DNA of 61,398 nucleotides from Phyllobacterium trifolii (GTDB taxonomy: Bacteria > Pseudomonadota > Alphaproteobacteria > Rhizobiales > Rhizobiaceae). Position 1 is the stretch's first letter; every line of letters begins with the position of its first letter. The notes under the pieces are model-generated. The model made no database searches, was not told where the DNA came from, and worked only from the letters and a program-made list of their open reading frames with translations. Position numbers and translations under genes: made by a program. The DNA lies in contig NZ_JACHXN010000031.1 in NCBI RefSeq assembly GCF_014192095.1, forward strand, positions 1 to 61,398, written 5' to 3'. Positions 28,455-37,182 of the stretch are shown here, piece after piece.

Positions 28455-29943
28455 TCTGCGTAAGGCGGCAGCTGAGGCCGCGGAGCAATTGTCGAAGACA
28501 GCACAAATACCTGCCGAACTTCGCTATTTCGACAAATTCGAAAATGTTCAACGCAAGCTGAATACCATGGTTGACCCTTATACGTGGACGCTGATTTATA
28601 ACGGCCAACAACATAAACTTAATTTCTGGGCATTTCCTACCTCTGTACGTAGCCTGGCCTGCCATTCAATTGCATGGTCTCTGTCAAGGTATGCGCCGGC
28701 AACTGTCTCAATGGGTCACTACAGCCTGTTTCTGTCGGTTGCCGCCGTGGGGCCCCAGGCGATGTTGGCACCATTCAGCCTTGAGCCGATGGAATTGCGA
28801 GACTACTGGCACAATTTCTTATTGCCCGCGATGATAGAGGGCGACTTTTCTGCCAAGGGGTTGAAAGCATACCTGTTCTTTCTTTGCAGCAAACGTCTGG
28901 GTTGCTTAAGCCCGGAGCAAAAACCCTTCATCTCGAGCTTTTCCTATCCAAAGGCCGACCTTTATGCCTCCGTTCGTTCCGGCAAACCGTTTCTCACAGA
29001 CTTCGAACAGTTGGCAATCGTCAATTATTTTGATGATCTAAGCCTCGAATGTCAGCGTGCCGATCTGCCATGGGACACATTACGGCCTGCATGCATCCTC
29101 CTCTGTTCGTACCAGTTCGCAGCACGCCCAATCCAAATCGCTAAGATCGAAACCCACGACGTTGTAGTGCGGGAAAGCAGCGAAAATCATCCCATCGTTC
29201 ACATCCGATTTAAATGGGAGAAACAACGGGACCATCGAACAATCGCTTACGCCGTGCGCCGCGTAAAGCGTGAATGGGCAATACTTTTCGCCCGGTATTC
29301 GGAATCCCTCGACGTCAGCCGCAGCAAGCACTATTTTGGCCTGACTCCGACTAAGGTCGGACGTGAAATTAGGGACCTTTGCGCGACGATACTTGGCCGG
29401 CAACGCAATGCCAATGACTTGCGACACACTGCTGCACAACGAATGGTAGACAGTGGAGCCTCCCACGAAGAGCTAGCTGAGTACTTGATGCATTCCCACA
29501 CTCGAACGGGTAACGTCTATTTCTCTAGTTCGCCCGCGCAAGCCGAGCATCTCAACCGCGCCCTGATGGCATCCTCAATTTATACCGAGATCGCAAAGGT
29601 CCATCGCACAAAGTTCTTGGATACCAACAAACTTGTGGCGATGCGGGAAAGTAACCAGATCGCCGACGTGGTGCACGGTGTGCCAATTGCAGGGATTGGC
29701 GCATGCCAGCTTGGGCAAGTGTTGTGCGGCAAGCACCCCGTGCTGTCGTGCTACGGATGTAACAAGTTTCTGCCGGTGAATGACATCGACATCCATGAAG
29801 AGGTCTGTGCAACGCTTCGTCCAGTGGTGAGGGCGTTTTACGATTTCTCCAAAGGAGAAGCAGGTAGCGCCGCTTACAACCAGCTTCGACACACGATTGC
29901 GTCAGCGGAGCAGATTATAAATGAAATCAAGGATAATGCCTAA
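28441..29943 (+). CDS. Tyrosine recombinase 2 of four-gene cassette, Cys-rich C-terminus
   Basis: A 500-residue recombinase of a different subfamily from the first. The catalytic C-terminal domain has Arg in YQFAARPIQIAK, then NDLRHTAAQRMVDSG (Asn where the first His of H-x-x-R is usual), a His in LMHSHTRTG and Tyr in NVYFSSS. After it comes a ~110-residue tail with cysteines (GACQLGQVLC, SCYGCNKF, EEVC) that probably binds zinc. It overlaps its neighbours by 14 and 23 bases, so translation is coupled. Cys-tailed recombinases are known in Tn554-type transposons; orthology here is inferred only from layout. Confidence 0.82.
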   Translation: MWTFDLRKAAAEAAEQLSKTAQIPAELRYFDKFENVQRKLNTMVDPYTWTLIYNGQQHKLNFWAFPTSVRSLACHSIAWSLSRYAPATVSMGHYSLFLSVAAVGPQAMLAPFSLEPMELRDYWHNFLLPAMIEGDFSAKGLKAYLFFLCSKRLGCLSPEQKPFISSFSYPKADLYASVRSGKPFLTDFEQLAIVNYFDDLSLECQRADLPWDTLRPACILLCSYQFAARPIQIAKIETHDVVVRESSENHPIVHIRFKWEKQRDHRTIAYAVRRVKREWAILFARYSESLDVSRSKHYFGLTPTKVGREIRDLCATILGRQRNANDLRHTAAQRMVDSGASHEELAEYLMHSHTRTGNVYFSSSPAQAEHLNRALMASSIYTEIAKVHRTKFLDTNKLVAMRESNQIADVVHGVPIAGIGACQLGQVLCGKHPVLSCYGCNKFLPVNDIDIHEEVCATLRPVVRAFYDFSKGEAGSAAYNQLRHTIASAEQIINEIKDNA

Positions 29944-32278
29944 AGCGCGCAACAAGAACTTTGTCCAGTTTGTGGCTACGGCGAAGGCTGTCGCCCTCCA
30001 AAGGGGGCTCGATTGGCATATGCGAACCGACGAGTTTGGAACGGTTAATCCTGAGGATATCTGGGATTTTGAGATTTTGCTGGGCGAGCCTTCTACATTT
30101 AAGGGGAAGTTGCGTCAGTTGGGTCCTTGGCCCGCCGCCATCGAGTTGATGCAACACAATTGCAGAGGTGAGTATCAGAACGCGGCTCAGCCGTCCCTGC
30201 TGGAGATTGAAACCGAATGGCATGATCTGATCAAAGCAGTCGCGGTCGACTGGGTGTTAATCAAAAAAAATCATGCAAAAACTCTAACGGACAGGCGCAT
30301 TCGGCCATTACGTATACTAATGGCTTGTTGCAAAGCCACCGAGCCGTGGAAAATCAACGCGACACAAGTTCGTTTCGCTCTTGATGTCGCGAAAAGGCTG
30401 GCAAAGTCCCACCGCATTTGCCTTGAGACTACAGTGTCACATGTGTTTGATTTGAATCTTTTGGGTGATTGTGTGCCGCTTCTGCCGATCGCACTCGCAG
30501 GCGAGAAACGCTCAGTGAACACTGCATCGTTCGGTGGCTCGCTGAGAGAGCCGGACGAGATGCGCCACCGGCTCGAAGAACGCAAAAATGCGGCGAAACT
30601 GCCTGACGAACGGTCTTATTGGGAATCCGTCCGAATTGTTTTTACTGAGCATCCCCGCACATTTACGGATGCCATCAGATTCGCCCAACATAAGCTGAGA
30701 ATATGCCAAGGGCTTAGGGTCGGTGAGAGCTGTACAATCCCCGTCGACTGGCGCATCGAACGAAATTATATCTCGTATTCCGGCAATCGGCCCAGTACGT
30801 ATGGCGGCATGGATAGGTCACTTTCTATCCGGTATTTTGCAGCCAAGAGTCGGGGGAAACGCGAGGATAGCCGAGTGCTGTATGAGGCAACACAGCCGGT
30901 GCCGACGATTTTTGAGGAAATAATTGAAGAAACTATGGAGTTTGTCCTGCGCTTAACAGGGCCGCTCAGAGCGCGGCTGAAAGCACAGACAGAGACTGGA
31001 AGGCTCCTTCCGGAGTATGCTCCCGGCGATCTCGTCCCGGTGTCGGAGATTTATCCGCGCCTAAGCGGTGACTTAAGGTTGTATGATGGCGTCCTCAACA
31101 CCGATCTGGAAAGGAGGTACCGCGAAACGTTCAACCCGACAATATTGCACGAACTCTCGCTCACACAACAACGGACTGAAGAGAAATTCCGCAAATACCT
31201 GACTAACTTCTTCTTCCAGTTTGGTACCCGTTCGTCGGGATCAGGAGGCAAAAGCTTCCCGGCAAGACATGCGGATGGATCCCCTTGGACTGGACCAGTC
31301 ACTTGGATCGATGCATTTGCGCAGATTGGGGAACTGGAGGAAGCGATTCGGAAAGCCATGCGTCGCAAGCTCCCTGATACCATACCCCATGCGCTAAGCG
31401 GGGGTCGTTCGCTGTACCCGCACGAACAGTTGTTTCTCGTGCCGAAGGTACCTCTAACCGAAGAACGCAACGGAAACATCCTGGATGTGAACAGCTACTT
31501 TGCCATCGGGGTAGTCAATCCCCATGATCACCGGTGTGCATTCGGGCATCGTCCCATGAACATATTCAGCCGATATGGCCGCACCGAGGAAGACAGGGAG
31601 CTGACGCTTACAAAGACTCATGGTACCCGCCATCTGATAAACAGCGAGCTCTTCCGCCTGGGGCTGGCGGACGCAATCATAACAAAGCAATTCGGCAGGC
31701 GGTCCATATCCCAGAGCGGGGTCTATGATCACCGTAGCCTCGCGGAGGATCTCAACGCGATCGAACTGCCCGAAGATGTGAAGGCAAGAACACCTCCCAA
31801 AGCTCAAGAAGCACTAAAACTCATCAAGTCCGGCCGCGTAACGGGACCACTCGTGGATGATTTTAAACGCGTCCAGCGCCTTGAAGGTGAGGACGCAGCT
31901 ATCGATTTTCTTGCAGTAGAGGCGGACGGGTTCCACGCCACGCCCTATGGCTATTGCATCAATTCGTTCATCATCGACGCATGTCCCACACATCTGGAAT
32001 GCTTTAACGGTTGCTGCCATCTGGCAAAGTCAGAAAATCCGGAGCATCAGTCCAATTGGTTACAAATAGAACGCAAGCTCACGAAGGCGCGCGACGCGGT
32101 CGTCAACAGCCCCCTGACTTCAATCGGCCGCTCGAACCAGCTCAGGGAGATTGACCGTAAGCTCGCGAACGTCATGAAGGGTATCGCCGTCGCCCCTGGA
32201 GCGAAGATCTTTCCCGATGGCAGCGATCTATCGGACTGTATCCTGAACAACGACGACCAGACCATTCAAGATGTCTAG
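29921..32278 (+). CDS. Large tyrosine-recombinase-like protein 3 of the cassette
   Basis: At 785 residues the longest protein of the cassette. A probable catalytic Arg lies in CQGLRVGESCTI, the H-x-x-R in TKTHGTRHLINSEL, and the Tyr in SQSGVYDHRS, so a tyrosine-recombinase fold sits in the C-terminal half. The first ~220 residues and an insert around 330-480 have no counterpart I recognise. A Cys-rich tail (YCINSF, ACPTHLECFNGCCH) followed by a helical end resembles the zinc cluster of TnpB-type proteins. Overlaps of 23 and 8 bases join it to its neighbours. Role in the reaction (catalytic or architectural) unknown. Confidence 0.72.
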   Translation: MKSRIMPKARNKNFVQFVATAKAVALQRGLDWHMRTDEFGTVNPEDIWDFEILLGEPSTFKGKLRQLGPWPAAIELMQHNCRGEYQNAAQPSLLEIETEWHDLIKAVAVDWVLIKKNHAKTLTDRRIRPLRILMACCKATEPWKINATQVRFALDVAKRLAKSHRICLETTVSHVFDLNLLGDCVPLLPIALAGEKRSVNTASFGGSLREPDEMRHRLEERKNAAKLPDERSYWESVRIVFTEHPRTFTDAIRFAQHKLRICQGLRVGESCTIPVDWRIERNYISYSGNRPSTYGGMDRSLSIRYFAAKSRGKREDSRVLYEATQPVPTIFEEIIEETMEFVLRLTGPLRARLKAQTETGRLLPEYAPGDLVPVSEIYPRLSGDLRLYDGVLNTDLERRYRETFNPTILHELSLTQQRTEEKFRKYLTNFFFQFGTRSSGSGGKSFPARHADGSPWTGPVTWIDAFAQIGELEEAIRKAMRRKLPDTIPHALSGGRSLYPHEQLFLVPKVPLTEERNGNILDVNSYFAIGVVNPHDHRCAFGHRPMNIFSRYGRTEEDRELTLTKTHGTRHLINSELFRLGLADAIITKQFGRRSISQSGVYDHRSLAEDLNAIELPEDVKARTPPKAQEALKLIKSGRVTGPLVDDFKRVQRLEGEDAAIDFLAVEADGFHATPYGYCINSFIIDACPTHLECFNGCCHLAKSENPEHQSNWLQIERKLTKARDAVVNSPLTSIGRSNQLREIDRKLANVMKGIAVAPGAKIFPDGSDLSDCILNNDDQTIQDV

Positions 32279-32675
32279 CCGCTTGACCGAAGCGCGCCTC
32301 ACTGTCGCCTTGGAATTATATATCCGGACCAGAAAAAAAATTACTGCCCGGTCAATCGCGCGAGAAGTTGGCGTTAACGTATCGACGATTACACGAGATG
32401 TTAAGCGTAGGGATTTGTTGGACCGATACATACTTCAGCAATCTGACGTGTATGCAAACAAGGAGTCCCGGTCCTTGCTTCTGATGCGGATTGCCCAACA
32501 GGCCGAGACCATCGCCAACCTCGAGCACAGAATTCAGCTTCTGCTAGTCGCTCATAAAGCGATGATCATCGCCGTCGGCCGCCAGGGAGGAGCTGAAGCG
32601 TGGCGAGAGCTTTTCCTCGGGTATGAACATGTGACAGCGGAAATCGACGAACTTGTCCGTGACGCGGCCCCCTAA
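32271..32675 (+). CDS. HTH/coiled-coil accessory protein of the recombinase cassette
   Basis: A 134-residue protein with an N-terminal HTH (ITARSIAREVGVNVSTITRD, about residues 24-43) and a helical, probably coiled-coil region (LLLMRIAQQAETIANLEHRI). Size and layout recall TnpC of Tn554-type transposons, which assists the two recombinases, but this is a comparison of form only. It overlaps the large recombinase gene by eight bases and closes the operon. After it, 213 bases without a gene lead to the core gene gapR. Confidence 0.72.
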   Translation: MSSRLTEARLTVALELYIRTRKKITARSIAREVGVNVSTITRDVKRRDLLDRYILQQSDVYANKESRSLLLMRIAQQAETIANLEHRIQLLLVAHKAMIIAVGRQGGAEAWRELFLGYEHVTAEIDELVRDAAP

Positions 32676-32888
32676 TTACCGCCTGACAACAACAGCCCCC
32701 ACCGCGAATAACCGTTTAGAACGCCCCGCCTCCGGCCAAGGTCCGTGTGCTCGGCCCCGCTTGTGCAGTCGACCCGACGCCGCTCGCCGACCGGCAACGA
32801 AACTGAAGTCTCTGCAAGTTGGGCGAGCTGATGACAGAGCGCTTGCTTTAAATACGATCAGGCAAAACGCAACATTCTGAAACTAGCC

Positions 32889-33155
32889 TCACATGCCAAG
32901 CGCATTCATATACAATTCAAGGATCGCTTCTTCTTCCTTGCGCTCGTTGGCGTCCTTCTTGCGCAGACGGACGATCGTGCGGATGATCTTGGTATCGTAA
33001 CCGCGGCCCTTGGCCTCGGCCATCACTTCCTTGATGTCGTCCTGGAGCGTTGTCTTTTCCTCTTCCAGACGCTCGATGCGCTCGATGAACTGCCGAAGCT
33101 CTGCCGCAGCCACACCTTCAACGCCACCCTGTGCTGCCAAATCATCCATGCTCAT
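32889..33155 (-). CDS. gapR: GapR-family nucleoid-associated protein (DUF2312)
   Basis: An 88-residue DUF2312 protein with the standard middle [20 protein letters not shown] and [20 protein letters not shown]. In Caulobacter, GapR clamps overtwisted DNA ahead of replication and transcription and is essential; an equivalent role here is expected. GGAG stands before the ATG. It is the first core gene to the right of the recombinase cassette. Full length and intact. Confidence 0.92.
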   Translation of the reverse strand: MSMDDLAAQGGVEGVAAAELRQFIERIERLEEEKTTLQDDIKEVMAEAKGRGYDTKIIRTIVRLRKKDANERKEEEAILELYMNALGM

Positions 33156-33266
33156 CTCTCGCTCCGTAAAAATTCATTTTGCGACTCAAGACCGGCCGCG
33201 CGAGGGGTTCCGATGCCCGACCAGTGCATGGTGAGTCAAGACAATTGAGTCGGATCCGTCTGGTTA

Positions 33267-33394
33267 TGCGTGGTTCGACAAGCTCACCATGAGGGAGGTT
33301 GTGTCAAAGCGGGACCGGGATTCTGCACCGTTGATGATGGGTATTGCAATCTGCAATCGCTACCTCCCTCATGGTGAGCTTGTCGAACCACGCA
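33267..33394. mobile_element. Small inverted-repeat element, family A, copy 1
   Basis: 128 bases bounded by perfect 33-base inverted repeats (beginning TGCGTGGTTCGACAAG). No coding capacity. A second element with the same ends is at 61062-61210. It lies between gapR and the DUF1244 gene, ending 11 bases past the DUF1244 stop, so it may also act as a two-way terminator. Confidence 0.9.
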
Positions 33395-33404
33395 CAGCGC
33401 CCCC

Positions 33405-33710
33405 TCAATGTGCGGGCTTGTTCGTCTCAAAAGCCGCTTTCTGCGCATCGCTGGCCTCACGCTGATGCTTGGCCTGCCATTCCGCATAGGGTTCGCCATA
33501 GATGATTTCGCGCGATTCTTCCTTGGGAAGCTCTTCGCCGGACGCTTCAGCCGCTTCGCGATACCAGTTCGACAGACAGTTGCGGCAGAATCCCGCCAGA
33601 TTCATCAGGTCGATATTCTGCACATCGCTGCGGGTTCGCAAATGCTCCACAAGCCGGCGAAAAACGGCGGCTTCGAGCGCAATGCGCTGGTCGTCAGTAA
33701 GATTGCTCAT
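33405..33710 (-). CDS. DUF1244 family protein
   Basis: A 101-residue conserved alphaproteobacterial protein. The family mark is the central AGFCRNCLSNWYREAAE with its two cysteines, followed by the acidic segment ESREIIYGEPYAEW. Function unknown; probably soluble and cytoplasmic. Single gene, with its stop next to the small repeat element. 33711-34012 contains no gene. Confidence 0.9.
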   Translation of the reverse strand: MSNLTDDQRIALEAAVFRRLVEHLRTRSDVQNIDLMNLAGFCRNCLSNWYREAAEASGEELPKEESREIIYGEPYAEWQAKHQREASDAQKAAFETNKPAH

Positions 33711-34012
33711 TTAAACGTCCTCGATCGGGTCTAGTTCGGGGCCAGATGCCTGGCTCCATACATATTGGAGTAGCGATTCATTGCGTCAAGAACAGCTGCT
33801 TTTTGCTGATTGCCGTGAAGGTGACGACAACGGGAAATTCGCAATCAACGAAGGTCTTTCAAACCGAACAAGGGTTGTTTTTTGTCTTTCACAGCATTGC
33901 TCTCACCACAGGCATCATTCTTTTGTCTTAGTGTTGCAGGAACTCTACGTGGTTGCGTTGACAATGCACAAGAAACTGCCGAAAAGGGTGACCACGATGT
34001 ACGGAGGCAATA

Positions 34013-34516
34013 TTGCGCAAGTGGTCTATATTCCACGCTGAACTGCATCAGCGGACGCGATTGGGCAGCTTTCTAGCGGCTTTTTTATTCATTTTCATTG
34101 CGGGCAGTTTTTTTGCACCCGAGAAGGCCCATGCTGATTTTCGCGTCTGCAACACAACACAAAATCTCGTCGGCGTCGCGCTCGGTTACCGGGCCAAATC
34201 CGGCTGGGTCACCGAAGGCTGGTGGCACGTCAATGCTTCCTCCTGCACAACGCTTGTGGTCGGACCGCTGACTTCGCGCTATTATTATCTCTACGCCGAA
34301 GACGCGCAGAGTGGCGGGCGCTGGGATGGCAGGGTGAACATGTGCGTCGCCGAAAACCAATTCAAGATTACTGGTATCAATGACTGTTTCGCGCGCGGTT
34401 TCCAGCGCTCCGGATTCCAGGAATACGATACCGGCGAGCAGACGAGCTGGATGGTCCAGCTTACGGAAGAAAATCCCCCCTCCTCTCCAATTGTAACGGA
34501 TACCCCCGCTCCATGA
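34013..34516 (+). CDS. DUF1036 exported protein
   Basis: A 167-residue protein with a signal peptide (LGSFLAAFLFIFIAGSFF, cleavage after AHA near residue 41) followed by the DUF1036 domain (DFRVCNTTQNLVGVALGY, GWWHVNASSC, YYLYAEDA) with paired cysteines. It should be periplasmic, role unknown. The only in-frame start that keeps the signal peptide is a TTG with a strong GGAGG site seven bases upstream. Its last codons overlap the pyruvate kinase start (ATGA), so the two are co-transcribed. Confidence 0.85.
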   Translation: MRKWSIFHAELHQRTRLGSFLAAFLFIFIAGSFFAPEKAHADFRVCNTTQNLVGVALGYRAKSGWVTEGWWHVNASSCTTLVVGPLTSRYYYLYAEDAQSGGRWDGRVNMCVAENQFKITGINDCFARGFQRSGFQEYDTGEQTSWMVQLTEENPPSSPIVTDTPAP

Positions 34517-35949
34517 GACGTCGCCGCAAGGTCAAAATTCTAGCCACACTGGGTCCCGCTTCCTCCGAAGAAGCCATGATCCGCAAGCTGTTCGAAGCCG
34601 GCGCGGACGTATTCCGCATCAACATGAGCCATGCCAGTCATGACCTGATGCGGGAACTCGTGCGCCGCCTGCGCAATGTCGAAAAGGAACTGGGGCGGCC
34701 GATCGGCATTCTCGCCGACCTGCAGGGACCGAAGCTGCGCGTTGGCAAATTCAAGGATGGCAAGGCCGACCTCGTTGCAGGGCAGACCTTCACGCTCGAC
34801 GACAATGACACGCCGGGCGACAATACCCGCGTATTCCTGCCCCATCCGGAAATTCTCGAAGCCGTTGAGCCGGGTCATCGCCTTTTGATCGATGATGGCA
34901 AGCTCGCGCTGGTGGCGGAAGCTTCCGACGGCAAGCACATTCGCTGCCGAGTCGTTTCCGGAACGAAGATTTCCGACAAGAAGGGCGTCAGCCTGCCCGA
35001 TACGACGCTCGGCGTCAGCGCCCTCACCGAAAAGGACCGTCGCGACCTCGATGCGGTCCTGCAGGAGGAAGTCGACTGGGTTGCCCTGTCATTTATCCAG
35101 CGGCCGGAGGATCTTGCCGAAGTACGCAAGATCTCGCGCGGCCGCGTTGCCTTGCTGTCGAAGATCGAAAAGCCGCAGGCCGTCACCCGCCTCGAGGAGA
35201 TCATCGAGCTCTCTGACGCGCTCATGGTTGCCCGCGGCGATCTTGGTGTTGAAATGCCACTGGAGACGGTTCCCGGTATCCAGAAGCAGATCATCCGTGC
35301 CTGCCGCAGAGCCGGCAAGCCAGTCGTCGTCGCTACGCAGATGCTGGAATCGATGATCACAGCAGCCGTTCCGACGAGAGCCGAGGTTTCCGACGTTGCG
35401 ACAGCCGTATTCGAAGGCGCCGATGCGGTCATGCTTTCGGCCGAATCCGCCGCCGGCGCCTATCCGGTCGAAGCCGTAGCGACCATGGCGCGCATCGCCG
35501 AAGAGGTCGAGCGCGATCCGAACTACCCGGGCATCATTCACGCCCAGCGTCCCGAGCCGAACGCGACGGGCGCCGATGCGATTTCGCTGGCCGCCCGCCA
35601 GATCGCCGAAACGCTCAACCTATCGGCCATCGTGACCTACACTGCATCCGGCACAACCGGACTGCGCGCAGCACGCGAGCGGCCTCTATTGCCGATCATC
35701 GCCCTGTCACCTGTCGTCGAAACGGCGCGCAAGCTCTCTCTCGTCTGGGGATTGCACTGCGTTGTAACTGAAGATGCCAGCGACCTCGACGACATGGTCG
35801 ATCGCGCCTGTCACATCGCCTACCAGGAAGAGTTCGGCAATCCAGGGGATCGCATCATTATCTCGGCCGGCGTGCCGCTGCGTACGCCCGGTTCGACCAA
35901 TATGTTGCGCATCGCCTATATCGGATCGGACGGGCTGACGGGCATCTAA
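34513..35949 (+). CDS. pyk: Pyruvate kinase
   Basis: A 478-residue pyruvate kinase, which converts phosphoenolpyruvate and ADP to pyruvate and ATP. Recognisable blocks are KVKILATLGPASSE at the N-terminus, FRINMSHASHD, ADLQGPKLRVG, the active-site ALSFIQRPEDLAEV and KIEKPQAV, and VARGDLGVEMPLE. The C-terminal effector domain ends near the stop. Length is standard. Translationally coupled to the DUF1036 gene by an ATGA overlap, an arrangement also known in related rhizobia. Confidence 0.96.
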   Translation: MRRRRKVKILATLGPASSEEAMIRKLFEAGADVFRINMSHASHDLMRELVRRLRNVEKELGRPIGILADLQGPKLRVGKFKDGKADLVAGQTFTLDDNDTPGDNTRVFLPHPEILEAVEPGHRLLIDDGKLALVAEASDGKHIRCRVVSGTKISDKKGVSLPDTTLGVSALTEKDRRDLDAVLQEEVDWVALSFIQRPEDLAEVRKISRGRVALLSKIEKPQAVTRLEEIIELSDALMVARGDLGVEMPLETVPGIQKQIIRACRRAGKPVVVATQMLESMITAAVPTRAEVSDVATAVFEGADAVMLSAESAAGAYPVEAVATMARIAEEVERDPNYPGIIHAQRPEPNATGADAISLAARQIAETLNLSAIVTYTASGTTGLRAARERPLLPIIALSPVVETARKLSLVWGLHCVVTEDASDLDDMVDRACHIAYQEEFGNPGDRIIISAGVPLRTPGSTNMLRIAYIGSDGLTGI

Positions 35950-36088
35950 CTGTCGGTCTTGAAAGTCGCTGCGGTGAGGCATATGGCGTGGTTTTTGGGG
36001 TCGCCCTTGCGACGAGCGCAGCGTACTTATAGTACGTGAGCACCGGAAGCGCAGAAAATCGGGGCAGATGCCCGCCGCAGTAGAGTTT

Positions 36089-36121
36089 CATTGCGTTCCA
36101 ATGGACAAATGGAACGCAATG
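36089..36121. repeat. Perfect 12-base hairpin next to tandem 20-base repeat
   Basis: CATTGCGTTCCA and its exact complement TGGAACGCAATG flank a nine-base loop. Directly after it, two near copies of GCAAGAACCACCGATTC lie about 20 bases apart (36135-36171). The whole is in the 273-base gap between pyk and the convergent TPR gene, so it may end transcription, though no T-run follows. Confidence 0.7.
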
Positions 36122-36222
36122 ATCCGATTCCTACGCAAGAACCACCGATTCCGATGCAAGAATCATCGATTCTGGCGCACGTTTTTCTACTTATGCAGGA
36201 AAATTGGTTGTGGCGACGTGCA

Positions 36223-36828
36223 CTACGTGCGCTGGCCGGTCAGTTCATCGGCCAGTTCACCCGCCTGCTTCTGCGCCTCGCGCATCATCGGATAGACCGT
36301 CAGAACGCGCTCGAAAGCCTGCAATGCGGCCTCCTTGCGGCCGGTATCCTTGAGGATCGCCGCCATGCCGGCCATGGCTCCGAAATGCCGTGGTTCAAGC
36401 GCCAGTGTCTTCTGGATATCCGCCATGGACCGCCCGTAGTCGTTCACAAGAAAATTCAGGGTTGCGCGTCTGTTCCAGCCCTCGGCATAGTCCGGCTTCA
36501 TCACGACGACCTGGTCCAGAAAATCCAGCGCGACCGAATACTTCTTTTCTTCCATGGCCTTAGCGGCCCAGCCCATCATCAGGTCGATCGTGGGACTACC
36601 GGAATTCTGCCATTGCGCCTGTATCTGTGAGGCAATGCGCGCCGCCTTAACCTCATTACTCTCGCGCTTGAGCGATGCAAACAGGTCATCCAATCTTGCG
36701 GCACGCTTTTCAGCCAGTGTCTGATTGGGCAAGGCGGCCTGTTGCGGTGGCGCCAGTTGATCCTGCGCGGTGGCAATTGCCGGCAAGCCAAGTAAAAAAA
36801 CAGCTGAAAATACAACAACGTTCCGCAT
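36223..36828 (-). CDS. Exported tetratricopeptide-repeat protein
   Basis: A 201-residue protein with a signal peptide (MRNVVVFSAVFLLGLPAIAT, cleavage after TAQ/AQD near residue 22). Two to three TPR units follow in the C-terminal half (LMMGWAAKAMEEKKYSVALD, AEGWNRRATLNFLVNDYGRS, GAMAGMAAILKDTGRKEAAL). TPRs mediate protein contacts; the partner in the periplasm is unknown. Single gene, divergent from nothing, followed by the pyk-TPR intergenic repeats. Full length for this rhizobial family. Confidence 0.88.
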   Translation of the reverse strand: MRNVVVFSAVFLLGLPAIATAQDQLAPPQQAALPNQTLAEKRAARLDDLFASLKRESNEVKAARIASQIQAQWQNSGSPTIDLMMGWAAKAMEEKKYSVALDFLDQVVVMKPDYAEGWNRRATLNFLVNDYGRSMADIQKTLALEPRHFGAMAGMAAILKDTGRKEAALQAFERVLTVYPMMREAQKQAGELADELTGQRT

Positions 36829-36890
36829 GATACGAATGGTAATCCGTATCAGCGAAACGTCAAATGCAAATAACCGTGAGACGGGTAATA

Positions 36891-37016
36891 TCAGCCCTGG
36901 CGCGCTTTGAAACGCGGAGCAGTCTTGTTGATGATATAAATGCGGCCCTTGCGACGGACCAGCTGATTGTCACGATGACGGCCCTTCAGGGCTTTAAGGG
37001 AGTTCTTGATCTTCAT
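36891..37016 (-). CDS. rpmJ: 50S ribosomal protein L36
   Basis: A 41-residue protein starting [19 protein letters not shown] and ending RFKARQG: the alphaproteobacterial (zinc-free, C-minus) form of L36, without the Cys-Cys-Cys-His cluster of the E. coli-type protein. It is a large-subunit ribosomal protein. The gene is too short to stand out among random frames but is unmistakable in sequence. It lies downstream of purK on the same strand, separated by a terminator. Confidence 0.95.
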   Translation of the reverse strand: MKIKNSLKALKGRHRDNQLVRRKGRIYIINKTAPRFKARQG

Positions 37017-37054
37017 TTCAGCACCGGTATCTTTCGCCCGAAACCGGGCACCAA

Positions 37055-37080
37055 TAAAAAGCGCGCCTCAAAAGCGCGCC
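37055..37080 (-). terminator. Terminator after purEK
   Basis: On the minus strand GCGCGC, seven bases, GCGCGC, then TTTTT, about 105 bases past the purK stop and 40 bases before rpmJ. Confidence 0.7.
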
Positions 37081-37182
37081 GTAAACACGTTGCGGGGAAA
37101 TAGCCAAGGATTACCTGTATTGTCAACACCCGGCTCACGATTCATGGCATGATTCATCGGGGAATCACGCATTTATTTATCG

